DNA of 64,000 bases from Williamsia deligens (GTDB lineage Bacteria > Actinomycetota > Actinomycetes > Mycobacteriales > Mycobacteriaceae), in NCBI RefSeq assembly GCF_024171765.1, contig NZ_JAMTCI010000001.1:1403137-1467136 (forward strand), read 5' to 3'. The notes beneath the pieces are model-generated. The model had not been told where the DNA came from, ran no database searches, and saw nothing but the letters and a program-made list of their open reading frames with translations. Positions 38,796 to 47,155 of the stretch are shown in pieces. Every line of letters starts with the position of its first letter. The stretch's first letter is position 1. A program made the position numbers and the translations under genes.

Positions 38796-40264
38796 GCACC
38801 ACACGCACAGCCCTGGTCACCGGGGCCACCGGCTACATCGGGGGGCGCCTCGCGCCGCGACTGGCCGACGCGGGGTGGACGGTGCGTGCGCTGGCCCGCA
38901 CCCCGAGCAAGCTCGCGGACGCCCCGTGGGTCGGTGAGGGCACCGTGGTGCAGGGCGACCTGTCCGACCGCGAGTCGCTGATGGCCGCGTTCGAGGGCGT
39001 GGACGTCGTCTACCACCTGGTCCACTCGATGGGCGGCGACGGCACGGGCGACTTCAAGGAGGAAGAGGCCGAGTCGGCGCGCAACGTCGCCGCCGCCGCG
39101 AAGGCGCAGGGTGTCTCCCGCATCGTCTACCTCGGTGGGTTGCACCCCACCGGCACGAAGCTGTCGAAGCATCTGGCCTCCCGCGTCGAGGTGGGCGAGA
39201 TCCTCCTCGACTCCGGCGTCGAGACCGTCGTCCTGCAGGCCGGCGTCGTCATCGGTTCGGGTTCGGCCTCGTTCGAACTGATCCGGCATCTCACCGAGCG
39301 GCTCCCGGTCATGACGACGCCGCGCTGGGTGCACAACAAGATCCAGCCGATCGCGATCCGCGACGCCCTGCACTATCTCGTCGAGGCGGCGTCGGCCGAG
39401 GTCCCGACCAGCCGCACCTGGGACATCGGCGGGACCGAGGTGTTCGAGTACGGCGACATGATGCAGCTCTACGCGCAGGCCGCGGGGTTGCCGCGGCGTC
39501 GGATGATCGTGCTGCCATACCTGACACCCACGCTCGCCGCCCGATGGGTGGGCACCGTGACGCCGATACCGTCGGCGCTCGCGCGTCCCCTCGTCGAGTC
39601 GCTGGAGTGCGACGCGGTGATGAAGTCCCACGACATCGACGACGTGATCCCCCGCCCCGAGGGCGGTCTGCTGACCTACCGCGAGGCCCTGGACGCCGCA
39701 CTGGCGCGGACGCACCGCGCGGACACCAGCGTGACGTGGGCGAACGCGGAGGCGTCGGTCTCGCCGGCCGAGCCGCTGCCCACCGACCCCGCGTGGTCCG
39801 GCGAGGACGTGATGGAGGAGAAGCGCACCGCGTCCACGCGTGTCTCCGCCGCGCAGTTGTGGGCGACGGTGTCCGGCATCGGCGGTGACACCGGGTGGTT
39901 CACCTTCGACAAGGCCTGGCGTGCCCGCGCGTCGCTCGACGCCGTCGCCGGCGGTCCCGGACCCCGGCGCGAACGGTCGTCGGGGGAACCCGCCGCGGGC
40001 GAGACCCTCGACTGGTGGCGGGTCGAGCACGTCGAGCCCGGACACCTGTTGCGGCTGCGGGCGGAGACGTCGATGCCCGGCACGGCCTGGCTCGAGCTCC
40101 GCGTCGACCCCGAGGGATCAGGTTCGCGCCTGACCCAGCGGACCGTCTACTACCCGCGAGGACTCGTCGGCCTCGGGTACTGGTACGGCCAGCTGCCGGC
40201 GCACAAGGTCATCTTCGCGACGCTGGTGCGCGACATCATCCGACAGGCCGAGAAGACGGCCTGA
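38792..40264 (+). CDS. Extended SDR/NAD-binding protein fused to DUF2867
   Basis: 490 residues from ATG at 38792, overlapping the methyltransferase stop (ATGA). The N-terminal NAD(P)-binding domain is of the atypical SDR type: VTGATGYIGGRLAPRL (residues 9-24), GDLSDRESL, VYHLVHSMGG, RIVYLGGL. The C-terminal half, from about residue 345, is a DUF2867/START-like domain: TFDKAWRARASLDAVAGGPG, LDWWRVEHVEPGHLLRLRAE, MPGTAWLELRV, YYPRGLVGLGYWYGQLPAH. This two-domain layout is common in mycobacteria. Function unproven. Confidence 0.85.
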   Translation: MSTTRTALVTGATGYIGGRLAPRLADAGWTVRALARTPSKLADAPWVGEGTVVQGDLSDRESLMAAFEGVDVVYHLVHSMGGDGTGDFKEEEAESARNVAAAAKAQGVSRIVYLGGLHPTGTKLSKHLASRVEVGEILLDSGVETVVLQAGVVIGSGSASFELIRHLTERLPVMTTPRWVHNKIQPIAIRDALHYLVEAASAEVPTSRTWDIGGTEVFEYGDMMQLYAQAAGLPRRRMIVLPYLTPTLAARWVGTVTPIPSALARPLVESLECDAVMKSHDIDDVIPRPEGGLLTYREALDAALARTHRADTSVTWANAEASVSPAEPLPTDPAWSGEDVMEEKRTASTRVSAAQLWATVSGIGGDTGWFTFDKAWRARASLDAVAGGPGPRRERSSGEPAAGETLDWWRVEHVEPGHLLRLRAETSMPGTAWLELRVDPEGSGSRLTQRTVYYPRGLVGLGYWYGQLPAHKVIFATLVRDIIRQAEKTA

Positions 40265-41516
40265 CCTCCCGCCGGAGCCGAACGGCGCGGTAGGCGAACC
40301 CGACGGCGGCGACAACCACGCCGACCACCACGGACCCGACGGGCAGTGTCGCCGCGAGGACGACACACCCGACGGCGCCGACGACGTGGACGCCGCGGGG
40401 CCACCGACGGTCCGCGCCCGTCTGCGTGAACGCCGCGATGTTCGCGACGAGGTAGTAGAGCAGCACCCCGAACGACGAGAACCCGATGACGTCGCGCAGG
40501 TCGACCACGAGCACCGCCACACAGATCACGACGCCGACCAGGATCTCCATCCGGTGTGGCACCGAGAACCGCGGGTGCACGGCGGCCAGGGGCCGCGGGA
40601 GGTCGCCGGTACGCGCCATCGCGAGGCCGGTCCGCCCGACGCCGGCGAGCAACGCCAGCAGGGCACCCAGAGCGGCCACCGCGGCGGTGACCCGCACCAA
40701 GGGCGCGAGCGCGTCGGTGCCGCTCGCCGAGACGAGCTCGACGAGCGGGGTGGGGGTGGCGGCGAGGCGATCGGACCCGAGCACCCCGAGCGCCGTGATC
40801 CCGACAGCCGCGTAGAGCAGCAGGGCACCGACGAGGGCGCCGCCCATCGCCCGGGGGATCGCCCGGCGCGGATCGCGCACCTCCTCGGCGAGTGTCGCGA
40901 TGCGCGCATACCCCGCGAAGGCGAAGAAGAGCAGACCGGCTGCCTGCAGGACGCCGTACACGCCTCCGTCGCCGAGAGCGACCGACAGGTTGGCCGAGGT
41001 GGGGTCGCCGCCGACGAGACCGACCACTACGAGAACCACCAGCACCGTCACCACCGCTGTCACGATGACAGCCGTCGCGGTCGCGGTGCGTGTCACCCCC
41101 AGGCAGTTGACGACGACCATCGCCACGACGGCGACGACCGCGACCAGCGGTCCCCACCGATCGCCCGCGACGTAGGTCCCCACGGTCAGGGCCATCGCCG
41201 CGCAGCTCGCGGTCTTGCCGATCACGAACATCCAGCCGGCGGCGAAACCCCACCACTCGCCGAGGCGTTCCCGCCCGTACAGGTAGGCGCCACCGGCCTC
41301 GGGATACTGCGCGGCGAGTTGGGCCGACGACAGCGCGTTGCAGGTGGCGACCACCGCTGCGATCGCGAGACCGATCAGCAGTGCGGATCCGGCCGCCGCG
41401 GCCGCCGGGGCGAACGCGGTGAACACACCGGCGCCCACCATCGAGCCGAGTCCGATGACGGTGGCCTGCGGGGTCGAGAGACTGCGGGAGAGACGAGAAG
41501 AACCCGGTGAGGTCAT
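40236..41516 (-). CDS. APC-superfamily amino acid permease
   Basis: 426 residues from ATG at 41516, about 12 membrane helices. Helix 1 has the APC unwound motif VIGLGSMVGAGVFTAF, then PEAGGAYLYGRERLGEWWGF, FFAFAGYARIATLAEEVRDPRRAIPRAM, and RTGDLPRPLAAVHPRFSVPHR. A proton-coupled amino acid or polyamine importer or exchanger is likely. Substrate not inferable. It is short for the family (usually 450-500). The 3' end overlaps the SDR-DUF2867 gene by 29 bp. Confidence 0.9.
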   Translation of the reverse strand: MTSPGSSRLSRSLSTPQATVIGLGSMVGAGVFTAFAPAAAAAGSALLIGLAIAAVVATCNALSSAQLAAQYPEAGGAYLYGRERLGEWWGFAAGWMFVIGKTASCAAMALTVGTYVAGDRWGPLVAVVAVVAMVVVNCLGVTRTATATAVIVTAVVTVLVVLVVVGLVGGDPTSANLSVALGDGGVYGVLQAAGLLFFAFAGYARIATLAEEVRDPRRAIPRAMGGALVGALLLYAAVGITALGVLGSDRLAATPTPLVELVSASGTDALAPLVRVTAAVAALGALLALLAGVGRTGLAMARTGDLPRPLAAVHPRFSVPHRMEILVGVVICVAVLVVDLRDVIGFSSFGVLLYYLVANIAAFTQTGADRRWPRGVHVVGAVGCVVLAATLPVGSVVVGVVVAAVGFAYRAVRLRREVRPSSRPVG

Positions 41517-41558
41517 CGCGGGGACGACCTCGACCGGGTTCTCATCGAGCGTGCTGTG

Positions 41559-42500
41559 TCAGGCGCCGAGGGCCGGGCCCAGGGTGGAGACCCATGCCTC
41601 CTTCAGGCGGGCCTGCCAGTAGGTCCACCAGTGGGTGCCCTCCTGGCTGATGTGGGTGACGGGGTTGATCCCGTTCATCCGCAGGGTGCCGATGTACTGC
41701 TGGCTGGCGATGCCGGCCGCGGTCTCCAGCGGCACGAACTGCGCGAACTTCACCGGGTCGGCGGTCGGGCTGATGTTCGACCCGCCCAGGCCGGCCGAGA
41801 TGTAGACGCGCTTGCCGCGCAGGTTGCCCGCATGCAGCGCCGGGTCCTTGGCGAGCCACTGGCCGCCGGGCCAGACGCCCCACATGTTGTTGATGTCGCC
41901 GCCGATCTGGGCCACCGAGAGGCCGATGCCTTGCGCGAAGCCGGGCTCGCTGCTCACCGGGTAGCCGCTGAAGGACGCGACGCCCTGGTACATCGACGGG
42001 TGGTCGGTGGCGAGGATCAGGGCGGAGGTGCCGCTCATCGACAGGCCGGCGATGGCGTTGCGTCGGCCGTCGGAGCCGAAGCGCGCCTTCATGGCGGCGG
42101 GGAGCTCACGGGTCAGGAACGTCTCCCACTTCACCGTGCCCAGCTTGGGGTCGCGGTTCTGCCAGTCCTGGTAGAACGTCCCGGCGCCGCCGTAGGGCAG
42201 GACGACGTTGACGTTCTTGTTCGCGAAGTAGTTGACGACGTCGGTGTTGATGAGCCACCCGTTGTCGTTGTCGGGGGCGCGCAGGCCGTCGAGGAGGTAC
42301 AGCGTCGGCGCGCTGTTGCTGCCGTTCGCAGCACGCAGCACCTTGATCGGGATGTTCTTGCCCATAGCGGCAGAGAAGACGTAGGCGGTCGCGGGACGGG
42401 CCTGCGCCGGGGCCGTGGTGACCACGCCGGCGACACCCGCCGCGGTGACGGTGGCCACGAGGACGGCGGTGAGGCGCGTCCGGAGGCTGCGAATCGACAT
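41559..42500 (-). CDS. Mycolyltransferase/esterase of the antigen 85 family
   Basis: 313 residues from ATG at 42500, chosen because the signal peptide begins here (LRTRLTAVLVATVTAAGVAG, cleavage after AQA near residue 34). Mature enzyme: NIPIKVLRA, LYLLDGLRAPDNDNGW, YGGAGTFYQDW, nucleophile elbow GLSMSGTSAL (Ser near 155), acid in the VPLETAAG region, and His in HISQEGTHWWTYW. It moves mycolates between trehalose and arabinogalactan outside the membrane. Its presence marks the host as mycolic-acid-bearing. Adjacent to the APC permease on the same strand (42 nt). Confidence 0.9.
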   Translation of the reverse strand: MSIRSLRTRLTAVLVATVTAAGVAGVVTTAPAQARPATAYVFSAAMGKNIPIKVLRAANGSNSAPTLYLLDGLRAPDNDNGWLINTDVVNYFANKNVNVVLPYGGAGTFYQDWQNRDPKLGTVKWETFLTRELPAAMKARFGSDGRRNAIAGLSMSGTSALILATDHPSMYQGVASFSGYPVSSEPGFAQGIGLSVAQIGGDINNMWGVWPGGQWLAKDPALHAGNLRGKRVYISAGLGGSNISPTADPVKFAQFVPLETAAGIASQQYIGTLRMNGINPVTHISQEGTHWWTYWQARLKEAWVSTLGPALGA

Positions 42501-42654
42501 GAGGTTGTGTGGTCCTTTGGCGGTGGTCGTCGGACGGACCACCGGAGGGTAACAGGCCAATAACAACTGAGCAGAACCGTGAACGGCCGTACCCGGCACA
42601 CGCGACATATCCGTGCCGTGCGTCATCACCTGCAGTTCTTTACGTCTCGATTAC

Positions 42655-42672
42655 TTAGCTTCTGACAACTAA
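42655..42672. promoter_or_regulatory. Possible MarR operator upstream of the MFS operon
   Basis: TTAG-N10-CTAA in an A/T-rich patch 38 nt before the MarR start. CAAC-TAATGT-GTTG overlaps it on the right. Rest of 42501-42710: the mycolyltransferase promoter must lie here, but I see only weak candidates. Confidence 0.35.
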
Positions 42673-42710
42673 TGTGTTGCGGGTACCAACGGACGAGCAC
42701 AGGAGGCCCC

Positions 42711-43154
42711 ATGTCGACGACGACCGCAGTGCGCTCCGGTCGGAGCGTGACCGTCTACACCTCACTGGCCCGCATCATCCGCACACTGCGCAGCGAGACC
42801 GGATCGGGCTCGCTGTCGCTGGGTTCCACCTCGGCGCTGTGGGTGCTGGTGACAAACCCGCCGATGCGCCTGTCGGAACTCTCCGCCCACGAGGGCGTCT
42901 CCGCGCCGACGATGTCGCGGATCGTGTCGTCCCTCGAGCGCGACGGCATGGTCCGCCGGGTGGCCGACCCCGCCGACGGTCGCGCCAGCCTCATCGAGCC
43001 GACCGAGGACGGCATCGAGCTGATCGACGGGACGACCTCCGCGCGTGCACGTCTCGTCGAGGACGCCCTGAACCGCCTCGAACCCGGTGATCGGGCCGCA
43101 GCGCAGCGGTCCATCGAGCTGCTCGCCGCCGCCCTCACGTCCTCGCGTTCCTGA
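42711..43154 (+). CDS. MarR-family transcriptional regulator
   Basis: 147 residues from ATG at 42711 behind AGGAGG. Winged helix: STSALWVLVTNPPMRLSELSAHEGVSAPTMSRIVSSLERDGMV, wing ADPADGRASLIEPTEDG. Located 28 nt before a 14-helix exporter gene, the classic arrangement for a drug-responsive repressor of its own operon. A TTAG-N10-CTAA element upstream is a possible site. Confidence 0.92.
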   Translation: MSTTTAVRSGRSVTVYTSLARIIRTLRSETGSGSLSLGSTSALWVLVTNPPMRLSELSAHEGVSAPTMSRIVSSLERDGMVRRVADPADGRASLIEPTEDGIELIDGTTSARARLVEDALNRLEPGDRAAAQRSIELLAAALTSSRS

Positions 43155-43182
43155 TCGCACCCCTGCAGAGCAGAAAGTCATC

Positions 43183-45027
43183 ATGAGTCTCCACGGAACC
43201 GCCGTCCTCGACCGCTCCGATCCACCGGAGCCCCCGCGCCGCGGGGGCACACGGTCCCTGGCCGACCTCGGCCCGAACTACAAGTGGATCGCGTTGTCCA
43301 ACACGACACTCGGCATGCTGATCGCCACGATCAACTCGTCGATCGTGCTCATCGCGCTGCCCGACATCTTCAAGGGCATCAAGCTCAACCCGCTCGAGCC
43401 CGACAACACCAGCTACCTGCTGTGGATGATGATGGGCTTCCTCGTCGTCACCGCGGTGCTGGTCGTCAGCTTCGGACGCCTCGGCGACATGTTCGGCCGA
43501 GCCCGTATGTACAACATCGGGTTCCTGGTCTTCACGGTGTCGTCGATCTTCCTGGCCGCGACGTGGTTCGACGGCAGCTCGGCCGCCATCTGGTTGATCT
43601 TCTGGCGCGTGATCCAGGGTGTGGGCGGCGCGTTCCTCATGGCGAACTCGTCGGCGATCCTCACCGACGCCTTCCCGCAGCATCAGCGCGGTCTGGCGTT
43701 GGGCATCAACGGTGTCGCGGCGATCGCGGGTTCGTTCCTGGGCCTGCTCGTCGGCGGCGTCCTCGCCCCGATCGACTGGAACCTGATCTTCCTGGTGTCT
43801 GTGCCCTTCGGTCTCGTCGGCACGGTCTGGGCCTACATGAAGTTGCACGACACCGGCGTTCGCCAGAAGGCGACGATGGACTGGTGGGGCAACATCACCT
43901 TCGCGGTGGGCCTCGTCGCGATCCTGGTGGGCATCACCTACGGCATCCAGCCGTACGGCGCCTCGAACATGGGCTGGAGCAGCCCGATGGTGTTGAGCTG
44001 CCTCATCGGTGGGGCCGCGGTCCTCGCGCTGTTCGCCGTCATCGAGACCCGTGTCGACAACCCGCTGTTCAACCTGTCGCTTTTCAAGAACCACTCGTTC
44101 CTGTACGGCAACATCGCCAACCTAATGGCGTCGATCGGCCGCGGCGGGCTGCAATTCATCCTGATCATCTGGTTGCAGGGCATCTGGTTGCCGCAGCACG
44201 GCTACGACTACACGCGGACACCGCTGTGGGCCGGCATCTACATGGTGCCCATGACGATCGGCTTCTTGCTCTCGGCGCCGGTGTCGGGGTACCTCTCCGA
44301 CAAGCTCGGTACCAAGTGGTTCACGACGACCGGCCTGTTCCTGACCGCCGGCACGTTCGTGGCCCTCATCGCGATCCCGGTGGACTTCAACTACTGGGCC
44401 TTCGCCGCGATCCTGCTCATCAACGGCGTCGGGATGGGTCTGTTCGCCTCGCCGAACCGCGCCGAGGTCATGAACAGCCTTCCCGCCAATGCTCGTGGTT
44501 CGGGCGCGGGCATGATGACGACGTTCCAGAACGCCGCGATGGTGCTCTCGATCGGTGTCTTCTTCAGCCTCATGATCGCCGGTCTGTCCAGTGACCTGCC
44601 GTCGGCGATGAGCAACGGTCTGCTCGCACATGGCGTCTCGGCCGCTGACGCCAACCAGGTCGCGAACCTGCCGACCGTCGGCATCCTGTTCGCGGCGTTC
44701 CTCGGCTACAACCCGATCAAGGAACTCGTCGGACCGCACCTGTCGACGCTGTCGCAGACGAACCAGGACACCCTGACGGGGCTGAAGTTCTTCCCGCACC
44801 TGATCTCCGAGCCGTTCTCCAACGGCCTGTCGGCGGCGTTCACCTTCGCCATCGTCTGCTGTGTCCTCGGTGCGATCGCCTCGCTGTTCACCGGCCGCAA
44901 GCCGGCGGGTGTGGCCGACGACAGCACGGACGCCCCGCACGAGACGGTCGGCGAGGAGCTCGCCAGCGTCGGCTTCAACGAAGTCGCCTCCCGCGACGCC
45001 GAGCACGCGGAGGTCTCGCGCCGCTAG
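43183..45027 (+). CDS. MFS multidrug exporter, DHA2 (14-helix) family
   Basis: 614 residues from ATG at 43183. Fourteen predicted membrane helices, antiporter motif A GRLGDMFGRARMYN after helix 2, LIFWRVIQGVGGAF in helix 4, motif C-like GINGVAAIAGSFLGLLVGG in helix 5, and ASPNRAEVMNSLP, typical of EmrB/QacA-type H+-coupled drug exporters. A longer than usual loop (near residues 480-545) and a polar acidic C-tail are present. Co-transcribed with MarR. Exported compound unknown. A terminator follows. Confidence 0.92.
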   Translation: MSLHGTAVLDRSDPPEPPRRGGTRSLADLGPNYKWIALSNTTLGMLIATINSSIVLIALPDIFKGIKLNPLEPDNTSYLLWMMMGFLVVTAVLVVSFGRLGDMFGRARMYNIGFLVFTVSSIFLAATWFDGSSAAIWLIFWRVIQGVGGAFLMANSSAILTDAFPQHQRGLALGINGVAAIAGSFLGLLVGGVLAPIDWNLIFLVSVPFGLVGTVWAYMKLHDTGVRQKATMDWWGNITFAVGLVAILVGITYGIQPYGASNMGWSSPMVLSCLIGGAAVLALFAVIETRVDNPLFNLSLFKNHSFLYGNIANLMASIGRGGLQFILIIWLQGIWLPQHGYDYTRTPLWAGIYMVPMTIGFLLSAPVSGYLSDKLGTKWFTTTGLFLTAGTFVALIAIPVDFNYWAFAAILLINGVGMGLFASPNRAEVMNSLPANARGSGAGMMTTFQNAAMVLSIGVFFSLMIAGLSSDLPSAMSNGLLAHGVSAADANQVANLPTVGILFAAFLGYNPIKELVGPHLSTLSQTNQDTLTGLKFFPHLISEPFSNGLSAAFTFAIVCCVLGAIASLFTGRKPAGVADDSTDAPHETVGEELASVGFNEVASRDAEHAEVSRR

Positions 45028-45046
45028 CGCCGCCGCTCGCACTGCT

Positions 45047-45113
45047 GAGAACCACCCCGAGTAGGGATCCCGACGGCATCACGCCCCCGGACCTCCCTCT
45101 CGGGGCGGTTCTC
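45047..45113. terminator. Long-range hairpin after the MFS gene
   Basis: GAGAACCACCCCGAG (45047-45061) pairs with CTCGGGGCGGTTCTC (45099-45113), 14 of 15 pairs, enclosing 37 nt. Lies 20 nt after the stop and before the leaderless gene at 45150. Confidence 0.55.
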
Positions 45114-45136
45114 GTACACACGTTCGCGTTCATTTG

Positions 45137-45142
45137 TAAGGT
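45137..45142 (+). promoter_or_regulatory. -10 box of a leaderless DUF6924 gene
   Basis: TAAGGT ends 7 nt before the ATG at 45150, in an A/T-rich stretch (CATTTGTAAGG). Confidence 0.55.
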
Positions 45143-45149
45143 TCAGTAC

Positions 45150-46940
45150 ATGACGCCGCCGTGGCCGCAGATCCGCGGCCTGACCTACAGCACCATCGGC
45201 CGGAATCTCGTCGGGACGATGCATGCCGGCCCCGAACCCCGGCGGGTGTTCTACGGGCATCCGGGACGGTGGCGGACGGAGGACGCCGACGGTGCCCCGG
45301 TCTGGATCGACACACCCACGGATTCCTGGAACATCCCTGGCGACGGGACGGCGGCCACTCACCGGGTCAAGAACGCCCGCGCGCTTGTCTCGTACACGGG
45401 GCTCGGGCCTCGCCAGCTGTTCCAACCCCACCGTTGGTGGCCGGCGGAGAACCGGTTCTCGCAGACCGACATAGGGGACCCGGACGGTCCGACGCCGGTG
45501 GAGGTCCACGGCCGACCGGGCCACGAGCTCGTGTTCCCGAATGCCGGTTCACCGATCACGGTGGTGATCGACGTGGAGATCGGTGTGGCGCTCCGGTGGG
45601 AGCAGGGTGGGGAGGTCATCGAGCTCTCGGACCCCGAGATCGACGTCACGCTCGACCCGACGCTGTTCGCATGGAATGGACCCGTCGTCGACGAGGACGA
45701 CCCGACGGTGTCCGACGAGCAACGTGCGCACGAGACAAAGATGCAAGCGGTCGCCGAGATGCCCACCACGGACGTCGGCTACCTCCCGCTGTCGACACAC
45801 AGCTCGGCCATCGACGGCGACCCACTGACCGGGGCTCTCGATCTCAGCGTCCACGGGCAGACACCGCAGGTCGTCGTCCGCCGGTGGCTCACCGCACTTC
45901 CCGAGCCGGAGGCACCCTTCCACGTCAGCCATCTCGGCCACGCCTGGCGCCGCGAGATCGCGCCCTGGTCGGTGGAACTGCGTGCTCATGGGCCGCTCGA
46001 CGACGACGAGGTCGATCGCATCGTCGGGTCCCTCCGTCTTCCCGACCCGCCGGGAGACATCGCCGCGCTTCGGCGTGAGGACGGGGAGCGCCGACGCCAC
46101 ATCGAGGCCCAGGCCTTGTTGGAACGCCTGGGAACCGGGAGGTCTCTCGCGGAGCTGCTCGACAGCGAGTACTCACCGTCACTTCTGGTCCGCACCGACT
46201 TCTCCGACGATGCGCGATGGGCGGACGTCGCGCAGGCGGCGATGGAGCCGGTCGAGAGTGGGGATTCGCAGTTCCCGACCTTCGAGGCGAATCTCGTCTG
46301 CGTCGACCATCCCGAGAACGAGGGGCTGACAGCGACCGATCTCGTGAATCGAACCGGCGACGACCCGCCCTTCTACGCCTTCATCGCCGACGCGCAGTCG
46401 ATGAGCGATCCCGAGATGTCCGTCCTTGCTGTCGATCTCGGGCGAACGGAGTGGGGCCACGAACCCGGTCGGACGTTCCGCGTGATCCCGTCGGAGATGT
46501 CGTCGGTGGAGAACAACCTGTCCATCTCGAACATGGACTTCCGCGACTTCGCAGATTCCACCGACGACGACGGGGTCTTCCGCGGCTTTCCGCCTCCGCT
46601 TCCGGTGGTGGGCACCCTCGACAGGGACACACTGCTCGCCATTGCCGCGTCGGGTTCGAGTCGGTCGATCACGATGTTCGCCGCTGAGGTCGCAGACGAT
46701 CCCCATGCCGCATGTGAACTGCGGCAGCAGGCTCGGTCTCAGCTACGAGACTGGATCGAGCTCGTGGACAACTTCTCCGCCCGGCCAGGGGCAGGCGAGT
46801 TCCTGGCCGCAGCCTCGCATGACGGTGTCGTGCACTCGGGGCATCTGCCGCGACTGATGGGCGGCTACTGGACGATTCTCGTCGATCCCGACACGGGCAC
46901 ACTAGAAGCCGCTCTGCTGATCGAAGCGCCGCACGGGTGA
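45150..46940 (+). CDS. Multidomain protein with DUF6924-like domain
   Basis: 596 residues, no signal peptide or membrane helix. N-terminal 175 residues resemble lipoprotein-carrier/RseB-type beta folds found in actinobacterial cytosolic proteins (GHELVFPNAGSPITVVIDVE, VALRWEQGGEVIEL). A second beta-rich unit spans about 200-310 (VVRRWLTALPEPEAPFHVSHLGHAWRRE is its core, shown only in part by position). Residues 344-480 match DUF6924 as I recall it: LLVRTDFSDDARW, VDHPENEGLTATDL, VLAVDLG, FRVIPSEMSSVENNLSISNM, DDGVFRGF. A helical C-terminal unit of about 110 residues follows. DUF6924 resembles SMI1/immunity-type folds. Role unknown. Starts leaderless and ends at an inverted repeat. Confidence 0.72.
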   Translation: MTPPWPQIRGLTYSTIGRNLVGTMHAGPEPRRVFYGHPGRWRTEDADGAPVWIDTPTDSWNIPGDGTAATHRVKNARALVSYTGLGPRQLFQPHRWWPAENRFSQTDIGDPDGPTPVEVHGRPGHELVFPNAGSPITVVIDVEIGVALRWEQGGEVIELSDPEIDVTLDPTLFAWNGPVVDEDDPTVSDEQRAHETKMQAVAEMPTTDVGYLPLSTHSSAIDGDPLTGALDLSVHGQTPQVVVRRWLTALPEPEAPFHVSHLGHAWRREIAPWSVELRAHGPLDDDEVDRIVGSLRLPDPPGDIAALRREDGERRRHIEAQALLERLGTGRSLAELLDSEYSPSLLVRTDFSDDARWADVAQAAMEPVESGDSQFPTFEANLVCVDHPENEGLTATDLVNRTGDDPPFYAFIADAQSMSDPEMSVLAVDLGRTEWGHEPGRTFRVIPSEMSSVENNLSISNMDFRDFADSTDDDGVFRGFPPPLPVVGTLDRDTLLAIAASGSSRSITMFAAEVADDPHAACELRQQARSQLRDWIELVDNFSARPGAGEFLAAASHDGVVHSGHLPRLMGGYWTILVDPDTGTLEAALLIEAPHG

Positions 46941-46954
46941 CGAGAAGTCGTCAC

Positions 46955-47015
46955 AAACGTCCGCTGGGGACTGGCAGAGGGCAATGCTCCCCCAGATCAC
47001 GTGGAGCGGACGTTT
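46955..47015. terminator. 11-bp inverted repeat, probable terminator of the DUF6924 gene
   Basis: AAACGTCCGCT (46955-46965) and AGCGGACGTTT (47005-47015) are perfect complements followed by CTT. A nested CTGGGG/CCCCCAG pairing shortens the loop. Starts 15 nt after the stop. The remaining 47016-47155 must hold the acyl-CoA dehydrogenase promoter. I see no clear box there. Confidence 0.55.
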
Positions 47016-47155
47016 CTTACGGCAGCCCCCTGCGACCCAGATCACAGTCAGCGTTTTGACCTGCATGACCGTCTCGGCGCAGCATGGAGTCACCTGGAGC
47101 TACCCGCCGGTAACAACGGCGCGCCCGGGATCACAGATCTTCTCGAGGAGACACC

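Noticed and set aside
41559-42629. Longer mycolyltransferase start at 42629.
   Set aside because: It would bury the signal peptide behind 43 residues. ATG 42500 puts the signal at the N-terminus.
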